Source: Actinoplanes auranticolor
GTDB taxonomy: Bacteria > Actinomycetota > Actinomycetes > Mycobacteriales > Micromonosporaceae
NCBI RefSeq assembly: GCF_018332655.1
Contig: NZ_BOQL01000057.1
Span: forward strand, 62,001 to 126,000
Length of the DNA stretch: 64,000 nt
Reading direction: 5' to 3'
Each line of letters opens with the position of its first letter. Position 1 is the first letter of the stretch. A program made the translations under genes and the position numbers. Positions 8,468 to 16,751 of the stretch are shown here, in pieces. Under the pieces are notes generated by a model. It saw only the letters and a program-made list of their open reading frames with translations, was not told where the DNA came from and made no database searches.

Positions 8468-9385
8468 ATGTCGCAGGGTCAAGGACAGGACTGGAACGCC
8501 GCTCCACCGCCCCAGCCATACCCCTACCCCTACCCGCAGCAGCCCGGCTTCGACCCGGCCGACCCGCTGGTCAGCAACGACTTCAACGGGTGGTGGCACC
8601 GCAGCTTCCGGCTGGTGAAGGCGGCGTGGCGGCCGATGGCGGTGATCCAGCTGATCGTGGCTGTCCCGACGCTGGTGCTGCTGGTCCCGGCCATGCTCGC
8701 CTTCCAGGACGAGCAGCGGGTGGCTCAGGAGAGCGTGCAGGCCTCGATCGACGCCGGCACCCAGCCGGACTTCTCCCTGTTCTTCGCCGGGCTGACCGCC
8801 CTGGTGCCGGCTGCCCTCGTGGCGGGCCTGTTCTCCATGCTCGGGCAGCTGGCCTGCCAGCAGGTCGTGGTGTTCACCGCCACCGGCCGCACCGGCAGCC
8901 TGGTGGGCCCGGCGCTACTGGCCGCGGCGAAACGCCTCCCGGCCCTGATCGGCTGGTACCTGCTGGCCGTCCCGGTGCTGACCGTGGCGCTGGTGCTGTG
9001 CTTCTTCCCGGTGCTCTACGTGGGCGCGGCGCTGACCGTCCTGCCGGTGGTGGTCCTGCTGGAACGCGGCAACGGCATCGGCCGCTGCTTCAAGCTCTTC
9101 CACGCCAACGTGGGCGTCTCGGTGAGCCGCATCGCGACGATCATGGGCCTGAGCATCGGCGCGGGCCTGCTCCTGACCCTGCTGAACACCCTCGTCGACG
9201 TGACCATCGGCGGCAGCTACACCACCCCCAACAGCACCGCCACGGTGATCAACACAGTGGTCCAGGCCGGCTACTACGTGGTGTCCTACCTGGTGCTGGC
9301 GGCCCTGCTGGTGACCACGTACGCCGACATGCGCGCCCGCCGCGAGCCGTTCAGCACGGCGAGCCTGCAGCCCGGCCCGGCCTGA
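8468..9385 (+). CDS. Multi-pass membrane protein with Pro/Tyr-rich N-terminus
   Basis: 305 residues starting at the ATG at 8468, chosen because GGAAGGGGG lies just upstream. The first 35 residues are cytosolic-looking and rich in Pro, Tyr and Gln (PYPYPYP run), followed by about six hydrophobic segments (two near residues 55-85, one near 105-135, one at 150-190, one near 220-245 and one near 265-290). A short amphipathic motif of the LLERGNGIGRCFKLF type between membrane segments is typical of the glycerophosphoryl-diester-phosphodiesterase-like/DUF membrane family in actinomycetes. Function is unknown; no catalytic residues are evident. Divergent from the helicase gene, with 91 bp between starts. 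Confidence 0.75.
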   Translation: MSQGQGQDWNAAPPPQPYPYPYPQQPGFDPADPLVSNDFNGWWHRSFRLVKAAWRPMAVIQLIVAVPTLVLLVPAMLAFQDEQRVAQESVQASIDAGTQPDFSLFFAGLTALVPAALVAGLFSMLGQLACQQVVVFTATGRTGSLVGPALLAAAKRLPALIGWYLLAVPVLTVALVLCFFPVLYVGAALTVLPVVVLLERGNGIGRCFKLFHANVGVSVSRIATIMGLSIGAGLLLTLLNTLVDVTIGGSYTTPNSTATVINTVVQAGYYVVSYLVLAALLVTTYADMRARREPFSTASLQPGPA

Positions 9386-9398
9386 TCCCGGCGCCCGG

Positions 9399-10166
9399 TC
9401 AGGCCTCTTCCGGGTCGCGCCCCTGAGCGGCCCGGCCCCCGTCGACCGGGAGTACCGCCCCGTTGACGAAGCTCGCCGCCGGGGACAGCAGGAACGCCAC
9501 CGCGTCCGCGACCTCGCCGGCCCGGCCGAGCCGGCCGACCGGATGCAGCAGCCGGATCTCGCGCGCGAAGTGCTCGGCCCCGGCCGCGTCCAGCCCGGCC
9601 ACGTGCTCGTCGGAGCGCTCGGTGGCGATCGACCCCAGCGCGACCGCGTTGACCCGGATGCCCCGCGGACCGTAGTCGACGGCCAGCGCCCGGGTCAGCC
9701 CCTCGATCGCCGCCTTGGCGGTGGCGTAGGCCAGCGCGCCGCGGACCGGGCGTTGGGCCTGGTGGGACGAGACGTTGACGATCGCGCCGGTGCCCCGCGG
9801 CAGGAAGTGCCGGACCGCGGCCGCGCTGCCGACCACCACCGGGTCGAGGTTGCGGCCGATCAGGCTGAGCAACTCGCCCGGTGGCACCTCGTGCAGCCAC
9901 GCGTCGCGGAACACCGCCGCATTGTTGACCCAGCCGATCAGCGGTCCCGCCGCCCCGGCCACGGCCGCGGCCTGCTCGGCCACGGCCGGATCGGCGGCAT
10001 CACCGATCACCGGCAGGATGCGTCCGGCGGCCGGGTGGTCACCGACCCAGTCCAGCGTCGCCGGATCGAACTCGAGCACGGCCACGGTGTCGTGCTCGCC
10101 GGCCAGCCGCTCGACCACGGCCCGGCCGACCCCGCGTCCACCGCCGGTCACCACGTAGGAAGCCAT
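9399..10166 (-). CDS. SDR-family NAD(P)-dependent oxidoreductase
   Basis: 255 residues of a classical short-chain dehydrogenase: cofactor motif TGGGRGVGRA at the N-terminus, NNAA in place of NNAG, the catalytic Ser in NVSSHQ, the Y-x3-K pair in YATAKAA and the C-terminal PVDGG motif. The D-rich end of the second strand (EFDP) hints at NAD rather than NADP preference. Substrate unknown. It lies 5 bp after the stop of the repeat-protein gene ending at 10172, with AGGGG before its ATG inside the end of that gene, so the three genes 12153-9399 are probably one transcript. Confidence 0.88.
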   Translation of the reverse strand: MASYVVTGGGRGVGRAVVERLAGEHDTVAVLEFDPATLDWVGDHPAAGRILPVIGDAADPAVAEQAAAVAGAAGPLIGWVNNAAVFRDAWLHEVPPGELLSLIGRNLDPVVVGSAAAVRHFLPRGTGAIVNVSSHQAQRPVRGALAYATAKAAIEGLTRALAVDYGPRGIRVNAVALGSIATERSDEHVAGLDAAGAEHFAREIRLLHPVGRLGRAGEVADAVAFLLSPAASFVNGAVLPVDGGRAAQGRDPEEA

Positions 10167-10171
10167 GCCCC

Positions 10172-11248
10172 TCAGCTTTCCAGCCGGGCGGCCGCCACGC
10201 CGCGCACACCGGCGTCCTCCATCGGGTCGTCGCGCAGGTAGCTCAGCCGCTCGCGGGTTTCGGCATCAAGCACCACGTGCTCGGCGGCCACGCGACGAAC
10301 ATCCTCTTCGCAGTCCCACAACCCTTCGACGAGCGAGCTTTCCGCCACCGCCGGGTCGGCGATCCGGTACGCCCGCAGATAGCTCGCGCGTTCGTAACTG
10401 TGCGGGGTCGGCCAGAGCCGGCGCAGGATCGCGGCGACCGGGCCACCGAGCCGCGCGAGACCCGTGACCAACTCGTCGTACCCGCAGAGCTGGTCCGGGG
10501 TGTCGTCGAGGCGGGCGACCTCGGCCAGCAGCACCGGCACGTCGGCCTCGTCACCGTGGGCAGCGAGCGTGGAGACGGCCGCTCCGCGCAACGGGCCGCC
10601 GGCCTCGGCCCAGCGCCGGGCCGCCGGCACCGCCGTAGCGCCGAGGGGAGCGGTCGCCCGGGCGACCGCGCCACCCAGCCCGGTGACGTCCATGGTGTCC
10701 AGTACGTCGAGCAGCTCCGGTTCGCCCGGACGCCGGGCCAGCTCGCGCAGCGCCGACCGGTGCAGTTGCTTGGGTGCGGGATCGCGCAGCACGGCCAGCA
10801 GTTCGCCGGTGGACACCGCCGGGAGCGGCGTTCTCCGCGGCGCCGGCGGCTGCCGGTCCGGACCCAGGTCCTCCCACCAGGGTCCGGGCCGGCAGGACAC
10901 CACGTGCGCGAGCGCCTCCGAACCGCGCTGCCCATGCTTGATGTAGTCGCGGACACCGTCGACTGCTTCCTCGACACCGGCCGCGCCGAGACAGGCCAGC
11001 ACGCCGAGAGCGACAGTGAACTCCGGCTCGGCGGCATGCAGGCGCGCGACGATCAGCCGGACCGGCATGCCGAGGTCGCGGACCAGCCGGGCCAGGTAGA
11101 CGTCCCGCGAGTCGACCTGCCGGTCCCAGGCGTACTGCTGCCGCAGGCAGGTCTCCACCAGCACCGGGTCCCGGACCGCGCGGGCGCCCCGGCCGAGGCC
11201 CCGCTGCACCTGCCCGGCGACGATGTCCAGGGAGTCGTAGCCGATCAC
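10172..11248 (-). CDS. HEAT-repeat-like protein, second of a tandem paralogous pair
   Basis: 358 residues from the GTG at 11248, chosen because it overlaps the previous stop as GTGA, a standard sign of coupled translation. The protein is an all-helical repeat-like chain rich in Ala, Leu, Arg and Asp. It begins AGQVQRGLGRGA and ends with a block PHSYERASYLRAY, then LWDCEEDVRR, then RERLSYLRDDP, all of which recur in the gene just upstream (11245-12153), so the two arose by tandem duplication. This copy carries an extra middle segment (about residues 150-250) absent from the other. The role is unknown; a scaffold or immunity-type protein is possible. Confidence 0.75.
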   Translation of the reverse strand: MIGYDSLDIVAGQVQRGLGRGARAVRDPVLVETCLRQQYAWDRQVDSRDVYLARLVRDLGMPVRLIVARLHAAEPEFTVALGVLACLGAAGVEEAVDGVRDYIKHGQRGSEALAHVVSCRPGPWWEDLGPDRQPPAPRRTPLPAVSTGELLAVLRDPAPKQLHRSALRELARRPGEPELLDVLDTMDVTGLGGAVARATAPLGATAVPAARRWAEAGGPLRGAAVSTLAAHGDEADVPVLLAEVARLDDTPDQLCGYDELVTGLARLGGPVAAILRRLWPTPHSYERASYLRAYRIADPAVAESSLVEGLWDCEEDVRRVAAEHVVLDAETRERLSYLRDDPMEDAGVRGVAAARLES

Positions 11249-12153
11249 GGCGTCAGCCGCGCCGCCGCCGCGGCACGGACCTCGGGGGCCTCGATGGGAT
11301 CGTCGCGCAGGTAGACCAGGCGCTCCCGGATCCACGAGGAGAGCTGCACCCGCTGGACGGCCAGCAGGCGAACGTCCCGCTCGCAGTCCCACAACCCTTC
11401 CCGCAGACCGCTCTCGGCGCCGTCCGGATCCAGCATGAGGTACGCCCGCAGATAGCTCGCGCGTTCGTAGCTGTGCGGGGTGAACCAGAGCCGGCGCAGC
11501 AACTTCGGGACGCCGGCCGTGCCCGGTCCACCGATGCGCGCCAGTCCGTCAACGAGGCGGTTGTAGCCGCAACGGTCGTCGCGGGCATCGAGCCACGCGA
11601 TGCCGTCGAGGAGCAGCGGCACATCGGACTCATCGCCGTGGGCCGCGGCGAAGAGCAACCTGTTCCAGCGGTCCGGGCCGGCCGTCTCCCGCTCCTGATC
11701 GCCCGGTGGGACGGCCGGTTTCTGCGCGGCCGGGCCGTCCACCGGCGGCCGCCGCAGGTCCTCCCAGTGCTCGACGGGCCACTCCCGCGACACCACCTGC
11801 AGCACCTCCCGCCCGCGGGAGCCTTCGGCCACGTAGCGGCGCACCTCGTCCACCACGCCGTCCACACCGGCCCGGCCCAGAACTTCGAGAACCTCCAGCG
11901 TGTTGGTGAACTCGTTGTTCTCTTCGTCGGTATCCGCGGCGTGCAGCCGGTCGGTGAGAGGCTCGACGCCGAGCCCGAGGTCACGGATCAGCCGGGCCAG
12001 GTAGACAGCCCGCTCGTCGATGCTCCACCACCAGCGGAAGTCACTGCGGACGCAGGCGTACACGGTCCCGGCGTCGCGCACCTCGTGAGCGCCCCGGCCG
12101 AGGCCGCGCTGCACCTGCCCCGCGATGGTGCGGGACGGTTCATAGAAAGTCAT
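11245..12153 (-). CDS. HEAT-repeat-like protein, first of a tandem paralogous pair
   Basis: 302 residues. It shares an N-terminal AGQVQRGLGRGA block, a VYLARLIRDLG segment, and a C-terminal PHSYERASYLRAY/GLWDCERDVR/ERLVYLRDDP block with the following gene. The predicted structure is all alpha, with short repeats of 30-40 residues that contain D-x-x-x-V/L-x-x-L-x-x-L patterns typical of HEAT or armadillo solenoids. No enzyme motif is seen. The stop overlaps the GTG of its paralogue by 4 bases, and a SDR gene follows, so co-expression is likely. Function not known. Confidence 0.75.
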   Translation of the reverse strand: MTFYEPSRTIAGQVQRGLGRGAHEVRDAGTVYACVRSDFRWWWSIDERAVYLARLIRDLGLGVEPLTDRLHAADTDEENNEFTNTLEVLEVLGRAGVDGVVDEVRRYVAEGSRGREVLQVVSREWPVEHWEDLRRPPVDGPAAQKPAVPPGDQERETAGPDRWNRLLFAAAHGDESDVPLLLDGIAWLDARDDRCGYNRLVDGLARIGGPGTAGVPKLLRRLWFTPHSYERASYLRAYLMLDPDGAESGLREGLWDCERDVRLLAVQRVQLSSWIRERLVYLRDDPIEAPEVRAAAAARLTP

Positions 12154-12198
12154 CGCCAGGCAGTGTGCGGCCCGGCCCCGCCTGCCGTCCGCTCAATT

Positions 12199-13209
12199 TC
12201 AGACGATGGCGCTGTACGCGTTCAGCGCCGGCTGGCCGCCGAGGTGGGCGTACAGGACCGTCGCGTCCTTGCCGATCTCGCCGCGGGTGACCAGGTCGAT
12301 CAGGCCGGCCATCGACTTGCCCTCGTACACCGGGTCGGTGATCATGCCCTCGGTCCGGGCCGCCAGCCGCATCGCTTCCAGGGTCGTCTCGTCCGGGATG
12401 CCGTAGATGCCGGCGTGGTAGCGGTCGTCCAGCAGGATCTCGTCGTCGCGCAGCTCGCGGCCCAGCCCGATCAGCTCGGCCGTGTTGCGGGCGATCCGGG
12501 CCACCTGGTCCCAGGTCTCGGCCGGCTTGGCCGAGCCGTCGATGCCCAGCACCCGCCGGGGCCGGTCGTCGCCGAGCGCCGCGAAGCCCGCGATCATCCC
12601 GGCCTGGGTGCTGCCGGTCACCGAGCAGACCACCACCGTGTCGAAGAAGACCCCGAGCTGGGCCTCCTGGTCGGCCACCTCACGCGCCCAGTTGGCGAAG
12701 CCGAGACCGCCGAGCCGGTGGTCCGAGGCGCCGGCCGGGATCGCGTACGGCTTCCCGCCGCGCGCCTCCACCTCCGCGATGGCCTGGTCCCAGCTCTCCT
12801 TGAAGCCGATCCCGAAGCCGGCCTTGACCAGCCGCACGTCGGCCCCGGCGAGCCGGCTGAGCAGGATGTTGCCGACCTTGTCGTAGACGCTGTCCGGCCA
12901 GTCGACCCAGCTCTCCTGGATCAGCACACACTTCAGCCCCGCGTACGCGGCCACGGCGGCCACCTGCCGGGTGTGGTTGGACTGCACGCCACCGATGGAC
13001 ACCAGCGTGTCGCAACCCTGGGCCAGCGCGTCGGCGACGAGGTATTCGAGCTTGCGGGTCTTGTTGCCGCCGTACGCGATGCCGGAGTTGCAGTCCTCGC
13101 GCTTGGCCCAGACGGCGGCGCCGCCGAGGTGCCGGGTGAGCCGGTCCAGGCGGTGCACGGGCGAGGGCCCGAACAGCAACGGGTACCGGTCGAAGTCGTC
13201 CAGCGGCAT
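12199..13209 (-). CDS. acdS: 1-aminocyclopropane-1-carboxylate deaminase
   Basis: 336 residues, the usual length for AcdS. It is a fold type II PLP enzyme that splits ACC, the plant ethylene precursor, into ammonia and 2-oxobutanoate. The PLP lysine lies in GGNKTRKLEY near residue 51, with KREDCNSG before it and SNHTRQVAA after it. Of the residues that separate true ACC deaminases from D-cysteine desulfhydrases, both are of the deaminase type here: Glu in DPVYEGKSM and Leu in YAHLGG (known from family studies). GAGGAG sits upstream of the ATG. Its presence fits a soil or root-associated actinomycete. Confidence 0.88.
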   Translation of the reverse strand: MPLDDFDRYPLLFGPSPVHRLDRLTRHLGGAAVWAKREDCNSGIAYGGNKTRKLEYLVADALAQGCDTLVSIGGVQSNHTRQVAAVAAYAGLKCVLIQESWVDWPDSVYDKVGNILLSRLAGADVRLVKAGFGIGFKESWDQAIAEVEARGGKPYAIPAGASDHRLGGLGFANWAREVADQEAQLGVFFDTVVVCSVTGSTQAGMIAGFAALGDDRPRRVLGIDGSAKPAETWDQVARIARNTAELIGLGRELRDDEILLDDRYHAGIYGIPDETTLEAMRLAARTEGMITDPVYEGKSMAGLIDLVTRGEIGKDATVLYAHLGGQPALNAYSAIV

Positions 13210-13414
13210 GGCAGCTCCTCAGTCGGGTCCTGCCGATCATCCTGCCAGGTCAGGACGGGTGAACCCGGCGAGTATGCCGGTGTAGTGCTTCGGCGGCGGC
13301 GACGCGTATTCGCCTGCCGGTCTCGCCGATCAGCGTGCGGATGGCCGATGTGGGCCCTGACCCTGTTCCGCCACGTTTATCGCCGTGTTGCGTCTGCTCC
13401 AGCAGGTACACAGA

Positions 13415-13449
13415 CGTCCGCCGCCTGCGGGTCTGCAGGGCGGCGGACG
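13415..13449 (-). terminator. Intrinsic terminator-like hairpin
   Basis: Perfect 11-bp inverted arms (13415-13425 and 13439-13449, CGTCCGCCGCC and its complement) with a 13-nt loop that can itself pair TGC with GCA. It lies 15 bp past the stop of the minus-strand gene ending at 13464. There is no T-run, as is usual in actinomycetes. The remaining part of 13210-13414 holds no gene I can support. Confidence 0.6.
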
Positions 13450-13463
13450 GAGGGGGACGTGCT

Positions 13464-14132
13464 CTAGGGGAACTGCATCCGGCGCGGCCGGGGGATCACC
13501 GGGGGCGGCAGGGGCAGGTCCGCGAGGTGGCTCCAGTTGAGCGAGCCGTTGTCCGTCGACTTGATCTCACCGAGGCAGGCCCGCAGCAGGCCCAGATTCG
13601 GCGCACCGGCGAAGCCGGCGATGACCACCTCGGGGGTCGGGTCGAGCTGCGCGATCGCCGCGCAGATCTTCGACACCTCACGCTCGTCGACGGCGTCGAG
13701 CGGCAGGGGTGCCTCCGCCTGGGAGCGGCGCCACGGTGGCCCGAACCGGCGCAGCAGCTCGCGGGCCAGCCGGCCGAAGGAGCGGCCGACCTCGGCGTCC
13801 GCCATGGACATCCGCGCCGACTGGCCGTAGCACCACGGCACCACCACGTGGCCGTTGATGACCACGAGCTGGTAGACGGACCTGGGGACGCTGATGATTT
13901 CGGCCCCCGGCAGGGTGCCGAGGAAGAGGACCAGTTCCTCGTACGGCAGCGGCCACCGGGGGTTGGCGAGCACTCGTTCCGTGGTCGTCGTCATAGCGGG
14001 ATGAGCATGGACCTCGCGGTCGATCGCCGTGCTCAAAGCTTCGGGAACTCGGGTCCACAGCTCTGCGGCAACCTTGTCGCCGAACTGCTCGACCACCCAC
14101 TCACTGGGACCGACGAGAACGTCTGGGCGCAT
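13464..14132 (-). CDS. Conserved hypothetical protein (222 aa)
   Basis: Not a family I recognise. 222 residues, soluble, mixed alpha/beta, no signal peptide or membrane segment. Hydrophobic strands EVVIAGFAGAP and YQLVVINGHVVVPW are the most protein-like blocks. It starts at the ATG at 14132 with only a weak GGTGG upstream; a second ATG 46 codons in (MTTTTERV) is an alternative. A striking pair of palindromes lies about 180 bp upstream (14310-14344) and the gene ends in a strong hairpin, so it looks like a separately regulated unit next to the type VII substrate genes. Confidence 0.65.
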   Translation of the reverse strand: MRPDVLVGPSEWVVEQFGDKVAAELWTRVPEALSTAIDREVHAHPAMTTTTERVLANPRWPLPYEELVLFLGTLPGAEIISVPRSVYQLVVINGHVVVPWCYGQSARMSMADAEVGRSFGRLARELLRRFGPPWRRSQAEAPLPLDAVDEREVSKICAAIAQLDPTPEVVIAGFAGAPNLGLLRACLGEIKSTDNGSLNWSHLADLPLPPPVIPRPRRMQFP

Positions 14133-14309
14133 GCGGTACCACCACCGTCCGTGTCGCTGGCGCTACGTCTGGGTAGAACAGTTCCACTCACGGAGATCGA
14201 CTGGAAGACCAATCATCGCCGATCTCAAAAACATCCATGAATGAAAACCGGCAGGACGGTCAAACCGTTGCGGCGACATTGGAGCAGCAGGTCCGCGACT
14301 CGCGAAACG

Positions 14310-14344
14310 TGCAACTTGCAGGGCGAACCGCCATGCAAGTTGCA
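14310..14344. promoter_or_regulatory. Paired palindromic operator-like sites
   Basis: Two 11-bp perfect odd palindromes TGCAACTTGCA (14310-14320) and TGCAAGTTGCA (14334-14344), each TGCAA-n-TTGCA, with 24 bp between centres; together they are also a perfect inverted repeat. This is the form of a dimeric helix-turn-helix binding site. They sit in a 334-bp gene-poor, lower-GC stretch (14133-14466) upstream of the 14132 start. Three copies of CTCGCGAA at 14299, 14351 and 14411 flank them. I see no convincing coding sequence in this stretch. Confidence 0.5.
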
Positions 14345-14466
14345 GGTCGGCTCGCGAATCAGTCCTGTATCCGACAGTGAACTCCTCCCATATTTCGAGC
14401 CGATGACCACCTCGCGAACAGCAACCGACAGTGATCAAGGCTCGCGGTGAGAGATCCTGGCGTGGC

Positions 14467-15567
14467 TCAGGCCCGGCCCCGCCGGACCCCGACAACGAGC
14501 GCGACGACAGCACCGAGCAGAACGAGCAGACCGACCCCACCGATCGCCATGACGGGGAGACCATCGTCCTCTCTGTCGGTTCCGGAGTTCGGCACCGTGG
14601 CCGCTCGGCTGGCGGCCGGGCCCGGCGTCACGGCCGCGGCGGCGTCGAGCGCGGCAAGAACGTCGAGCTCGCCGAAACCGTAGGCGTCGTCCCGTCCGGC
14701 GGGACCCTTGTCGACGGCAGTCTTCTCGAGGACCTCGACGACCTGGGCGGCGGACAGTTCCGGATGCTCGGCCCGGATCAGCGCCGCCGCTCCGGACACG
14801 ATCGCGGTCGAGATGCTCGTGCCCTGGACCCGCTCGTACTCCCGGTCCGGATCGCCGTTGGCCACCGCGACGTCCACACCCGGCGCGACGAGGTCGAGCT
14901 GTGGTCCCTGATGCGAGAAGGACGCGATCTTCCCCTTGCGGTCCACTGCCCCCACCGCGATCACCTCGGGATAGGCGGCCGGATACTCGCTGTCGCCACC
15001 GGCTTCACCGTCGTTGCCCGACCCGGCGACCAGCACCACATCGGCGTCGGCGGCCCGCTTCACCGCCGCGGCCAGTCCCTCGGTTCCGCCGGTGAGAAAC
15101 GACATGTTGATGACCTTGGCGCCGTGCTCGACGGACCAGTCGATCGCCTTGGCGACCACCAGCGGACTTCCGGCCGGGGAGACCGGCAGGATCTCGGCGG
15201 CCGGCGCGACGCCCAGCACTCCGCGGCCCCCGGAGCGTCCCCGAGCCGCGATGATCCCGGCGATCCCGGTCCCGTGCCCCTCCAGATCGTTCCGTCCGTC
15301 GCCTTTGCCCAGCACGTTGAAACCGGGCAGGACCGCACCTGCTAGATCCGGGTGTCCATCCCAGACGCCGCTGTCGATGACGGCGACGGTGACTCCCTTG
15401 CCCTGAGTCGTCCGGTGGGCCTCCGCGATACGCAGACTCTTCAGATACCACTGCTGATCCCGTTGCTGATCCGCGCGCGCCGGCGTCGGCCACACCACAA
15501 CGGTGGTCAGCAGAGCGAAAGTCGCGGCCAGCAGCCGCCGTCCCGGAACTGGCATCACTGCCGCCAT
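14467..15567 (-). CDS. mycP: Type VII secretion-associated serine protease (mycosin)
   Basis: 366 residues. Signal peptide at residues 1-32 (hydrophobic LLAATFALLTTVVVW then ARA-like cleavage), a subtilisin-type S8 domain with Asp in VAVIDSGVWDGHPD, His in EGHGTGIAGIIA and Ser in GTSISTAIVSGAAAL, and a C-terminal membrane helix (about 338-360, GVGLLVLLGAVVALVVG) followed by RRGR. This is the mycosin layout: a membrane-anchored outward-facing protease that processes type VII substrates. Two starts are possible, ATG at 15567 or at 15555; the latter forms TGATG with the upstream stop. It is last in the run of substrate genes, but no EccB, C, D or E gene is in the window. Confidence 0.9.
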   Translation of the reverse strand: MAAVMPVPGRRLLAATFALLTTVVVWPTPARADQQRDQQWYLKSLRIAEAHRTTQGKGVTVAVIDSGVWDGHPDLAGAVLPGFNVLGKGDGRNDLEGHGTGIAGIIAARGRSGGRGVLGVAPAAEILPVSPAGSPLVVAKAIDWSVEHGAKVINMSFLTGGTEGLAAAVKRAADADVVLVAGSGNDGEAGGDSEYPAAYPEVIAVGAVDRKGKIASFSHQGPQLDLVAPGVDVAVANGDPDREYERVQGTSISTAIVSGAAALIRAEHPELSAAQVVEVLEKTAVDKGPAGRDDAYGFGELDVLAALDAAAAVTPGPAASRAATVPNSGTDREDDGLPVMAIGGVGLLVLLGAVVALVVGVRRGRA

Positions 15568-16751
15568 CCGATGACGCCGGGACCCGGGTCGTGACGGTAC
15601 TGCCGGCGCGATGGTTCGATCACCGGGGGAACCCCCTGCTCAGTGGCCCACGGGTTGTCGGGATCGAACGCCGGGCCCTGACCGCGTTCTCCACTCCGGC
15701 AACGGTTCGCCGGATGCTGCGGCGCGGGCATCATCGACGGCGATGCCTGGCTTGCCCGGCCCGCCGGGGATCCGGCTCCCCGGCCGGCCGGCTGTCCCGT
15801 CGCCGGTGGCAGCCAGGATGGCGTCGCGGGCTTGACTGCCCGAGCCCGGCCCTGGACAGGCGCACCGCCCTCGATGACGGACCCCGGCAGACCTCGTTGT
15901 CCGGCGCCGACGGAAGACCGACCGCCCGCGCCTCCGATGACCAGACCTGGTGTCGTGATCACGGCGGCGGACCCGGACACCGGCGGCGGTGCGGGTGAGG
16001 GCGAGCCGATCGGCGGCGGACTGATCACTCCCGCCAAGGACGGCCCGGACGGGCTCGCAGTGTCGATCGCCTCCCCAGCCCCGGAGCCTGAGGAGGCTGC
16101 GCCCGGCAGCGGCGGTGGCGGATCGTGCGGCACCGAGATCCCGCTGGTGACGCCCGCGGAGAGCGGAGTCGCCCGGCTGTCGGAGCCGTCGCCGCCGGGT
16201 CGGCCGAGTGGAGCGTCAGCGAACATCCGCGGCTCGAACTCGTAGACATCGGGGGCCACGATGGCGTTCCCCGGGTCGGCCACGATGCTCTCGGCGTTGC
16301 GCATCTGCCGGCGGGCCTGCTCATCGATCTCGTCCTCGGCGTTGTCCCACCACCCGGGCACCCAGTCGTCGCTCTTGGCCAGATACGACCGGTACAGGGG
16401 CTCGACCTTCACCTTCGCCTGCCGCAACGCTTCGAGCACCTGCGCCAGCGCACCGGCGTTCGCGTCGGCGACCTTCTTGTTCTCGGCCATGTTGAACAGC
16501 AGATCGTCGATCAGATCGACGAAGGCCGCAGCGGCTTTGTTCTTCTCCGGCGGCCAAGCCCCCATCAGGGTTTCCTTGGCCAGCTCCAGCCGGCGGCGCT
16601 GATCATGCAGCAATCCCGCCAGCGAACCCAGGGCCGAGACCTGCCGCCACGCCTCCGGATCGTCCTCCTTCTCGACCATGGCCCAGATCCGCGGCGTGTT
16701 GTAGGCGGACCACGGAGTAACCCCGCTGGGAAGAAAGGTGCCGTCGCTCAC
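15555..16751 (-). CDS. PPE-like type VII secretion substrate with Pro/Gly-rich tail
   Basis: 398 residues from a GTG that overlaps the stop of the preceding gene (GTGA). Residues 1-165 are a helical hairpin-like domain with W-x-M, W-x-x-V-S-x-L and a YRSYL segment, comparable with the helical part of PPE/EspB-type substrates. Residues 185-350 are a disordered Pro/Gly/Ser/Ala-rich linker. The end holds the motif DPDNPWATEQGVPPVIEP, a conserved tail seen in actinomycete proteins encoded beside mycosins. Likely exported with the small helical protein encoded just upstream (16748-17143). Export through an ESX-type system encoded elsewhere is inference. Confidence 0.7.
   Translation of the reverse strand: MSDGTFLPSGVTPWSAYNTPRIWAMVEKEDDPEAWRQVSALGSLAGLLHDQRRRLELAKETLMGAWPPEKNKAAAAFVDLIDDLLFNMAENKKVADANAGALAQVLEALRQAKVKVEPLYRSYLAKSDDWVPGWWDNAEDEIDEQARRQMRNAESIVADPGNAIVAPDVYEFEPRMFADAPLGRPGGDGSDSRATPLSAGVTSGISVPHDPPPPLPGAASSGSGAGEAIDTASPSGPSLAGVISPPPIGSPSPAPPPVSGSAAVITTPGLVIGGAGGRSSVGAGQRGLPGSVIEGGAPVQGRARAVKPATPSWLPPATGQPAGRGAGSPAGRASQASPSMMPAPQHPANRCRSGERGQGPAFDPDNPWATEQGVPPVIEPSRRQYRHDPGPGVIGWRQ

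Noticed and set aside
8514..8538. Pro-Tyr repeat as a possible recombination or regulatory repeat
   Set aside because: Only a short low-complexity coding run in the membrane protein N-terminus, common in actinomycete membrane proteins.
4312..9426. Very long plus-strand open frame of about 1700 codons
   Set aside because: It is antisense to the helicase-nuclease gene, with an Arg/Gly/Pro/Leu composition typical of high-GC shadow frames and no recognisable motif.
14241..14450. Short open frames on both strands in the gene-poor stretch
   Set aside because: They span the palindromic operator, lack ribosome binding sites and have no protein-like pattern; treated as non-coding.
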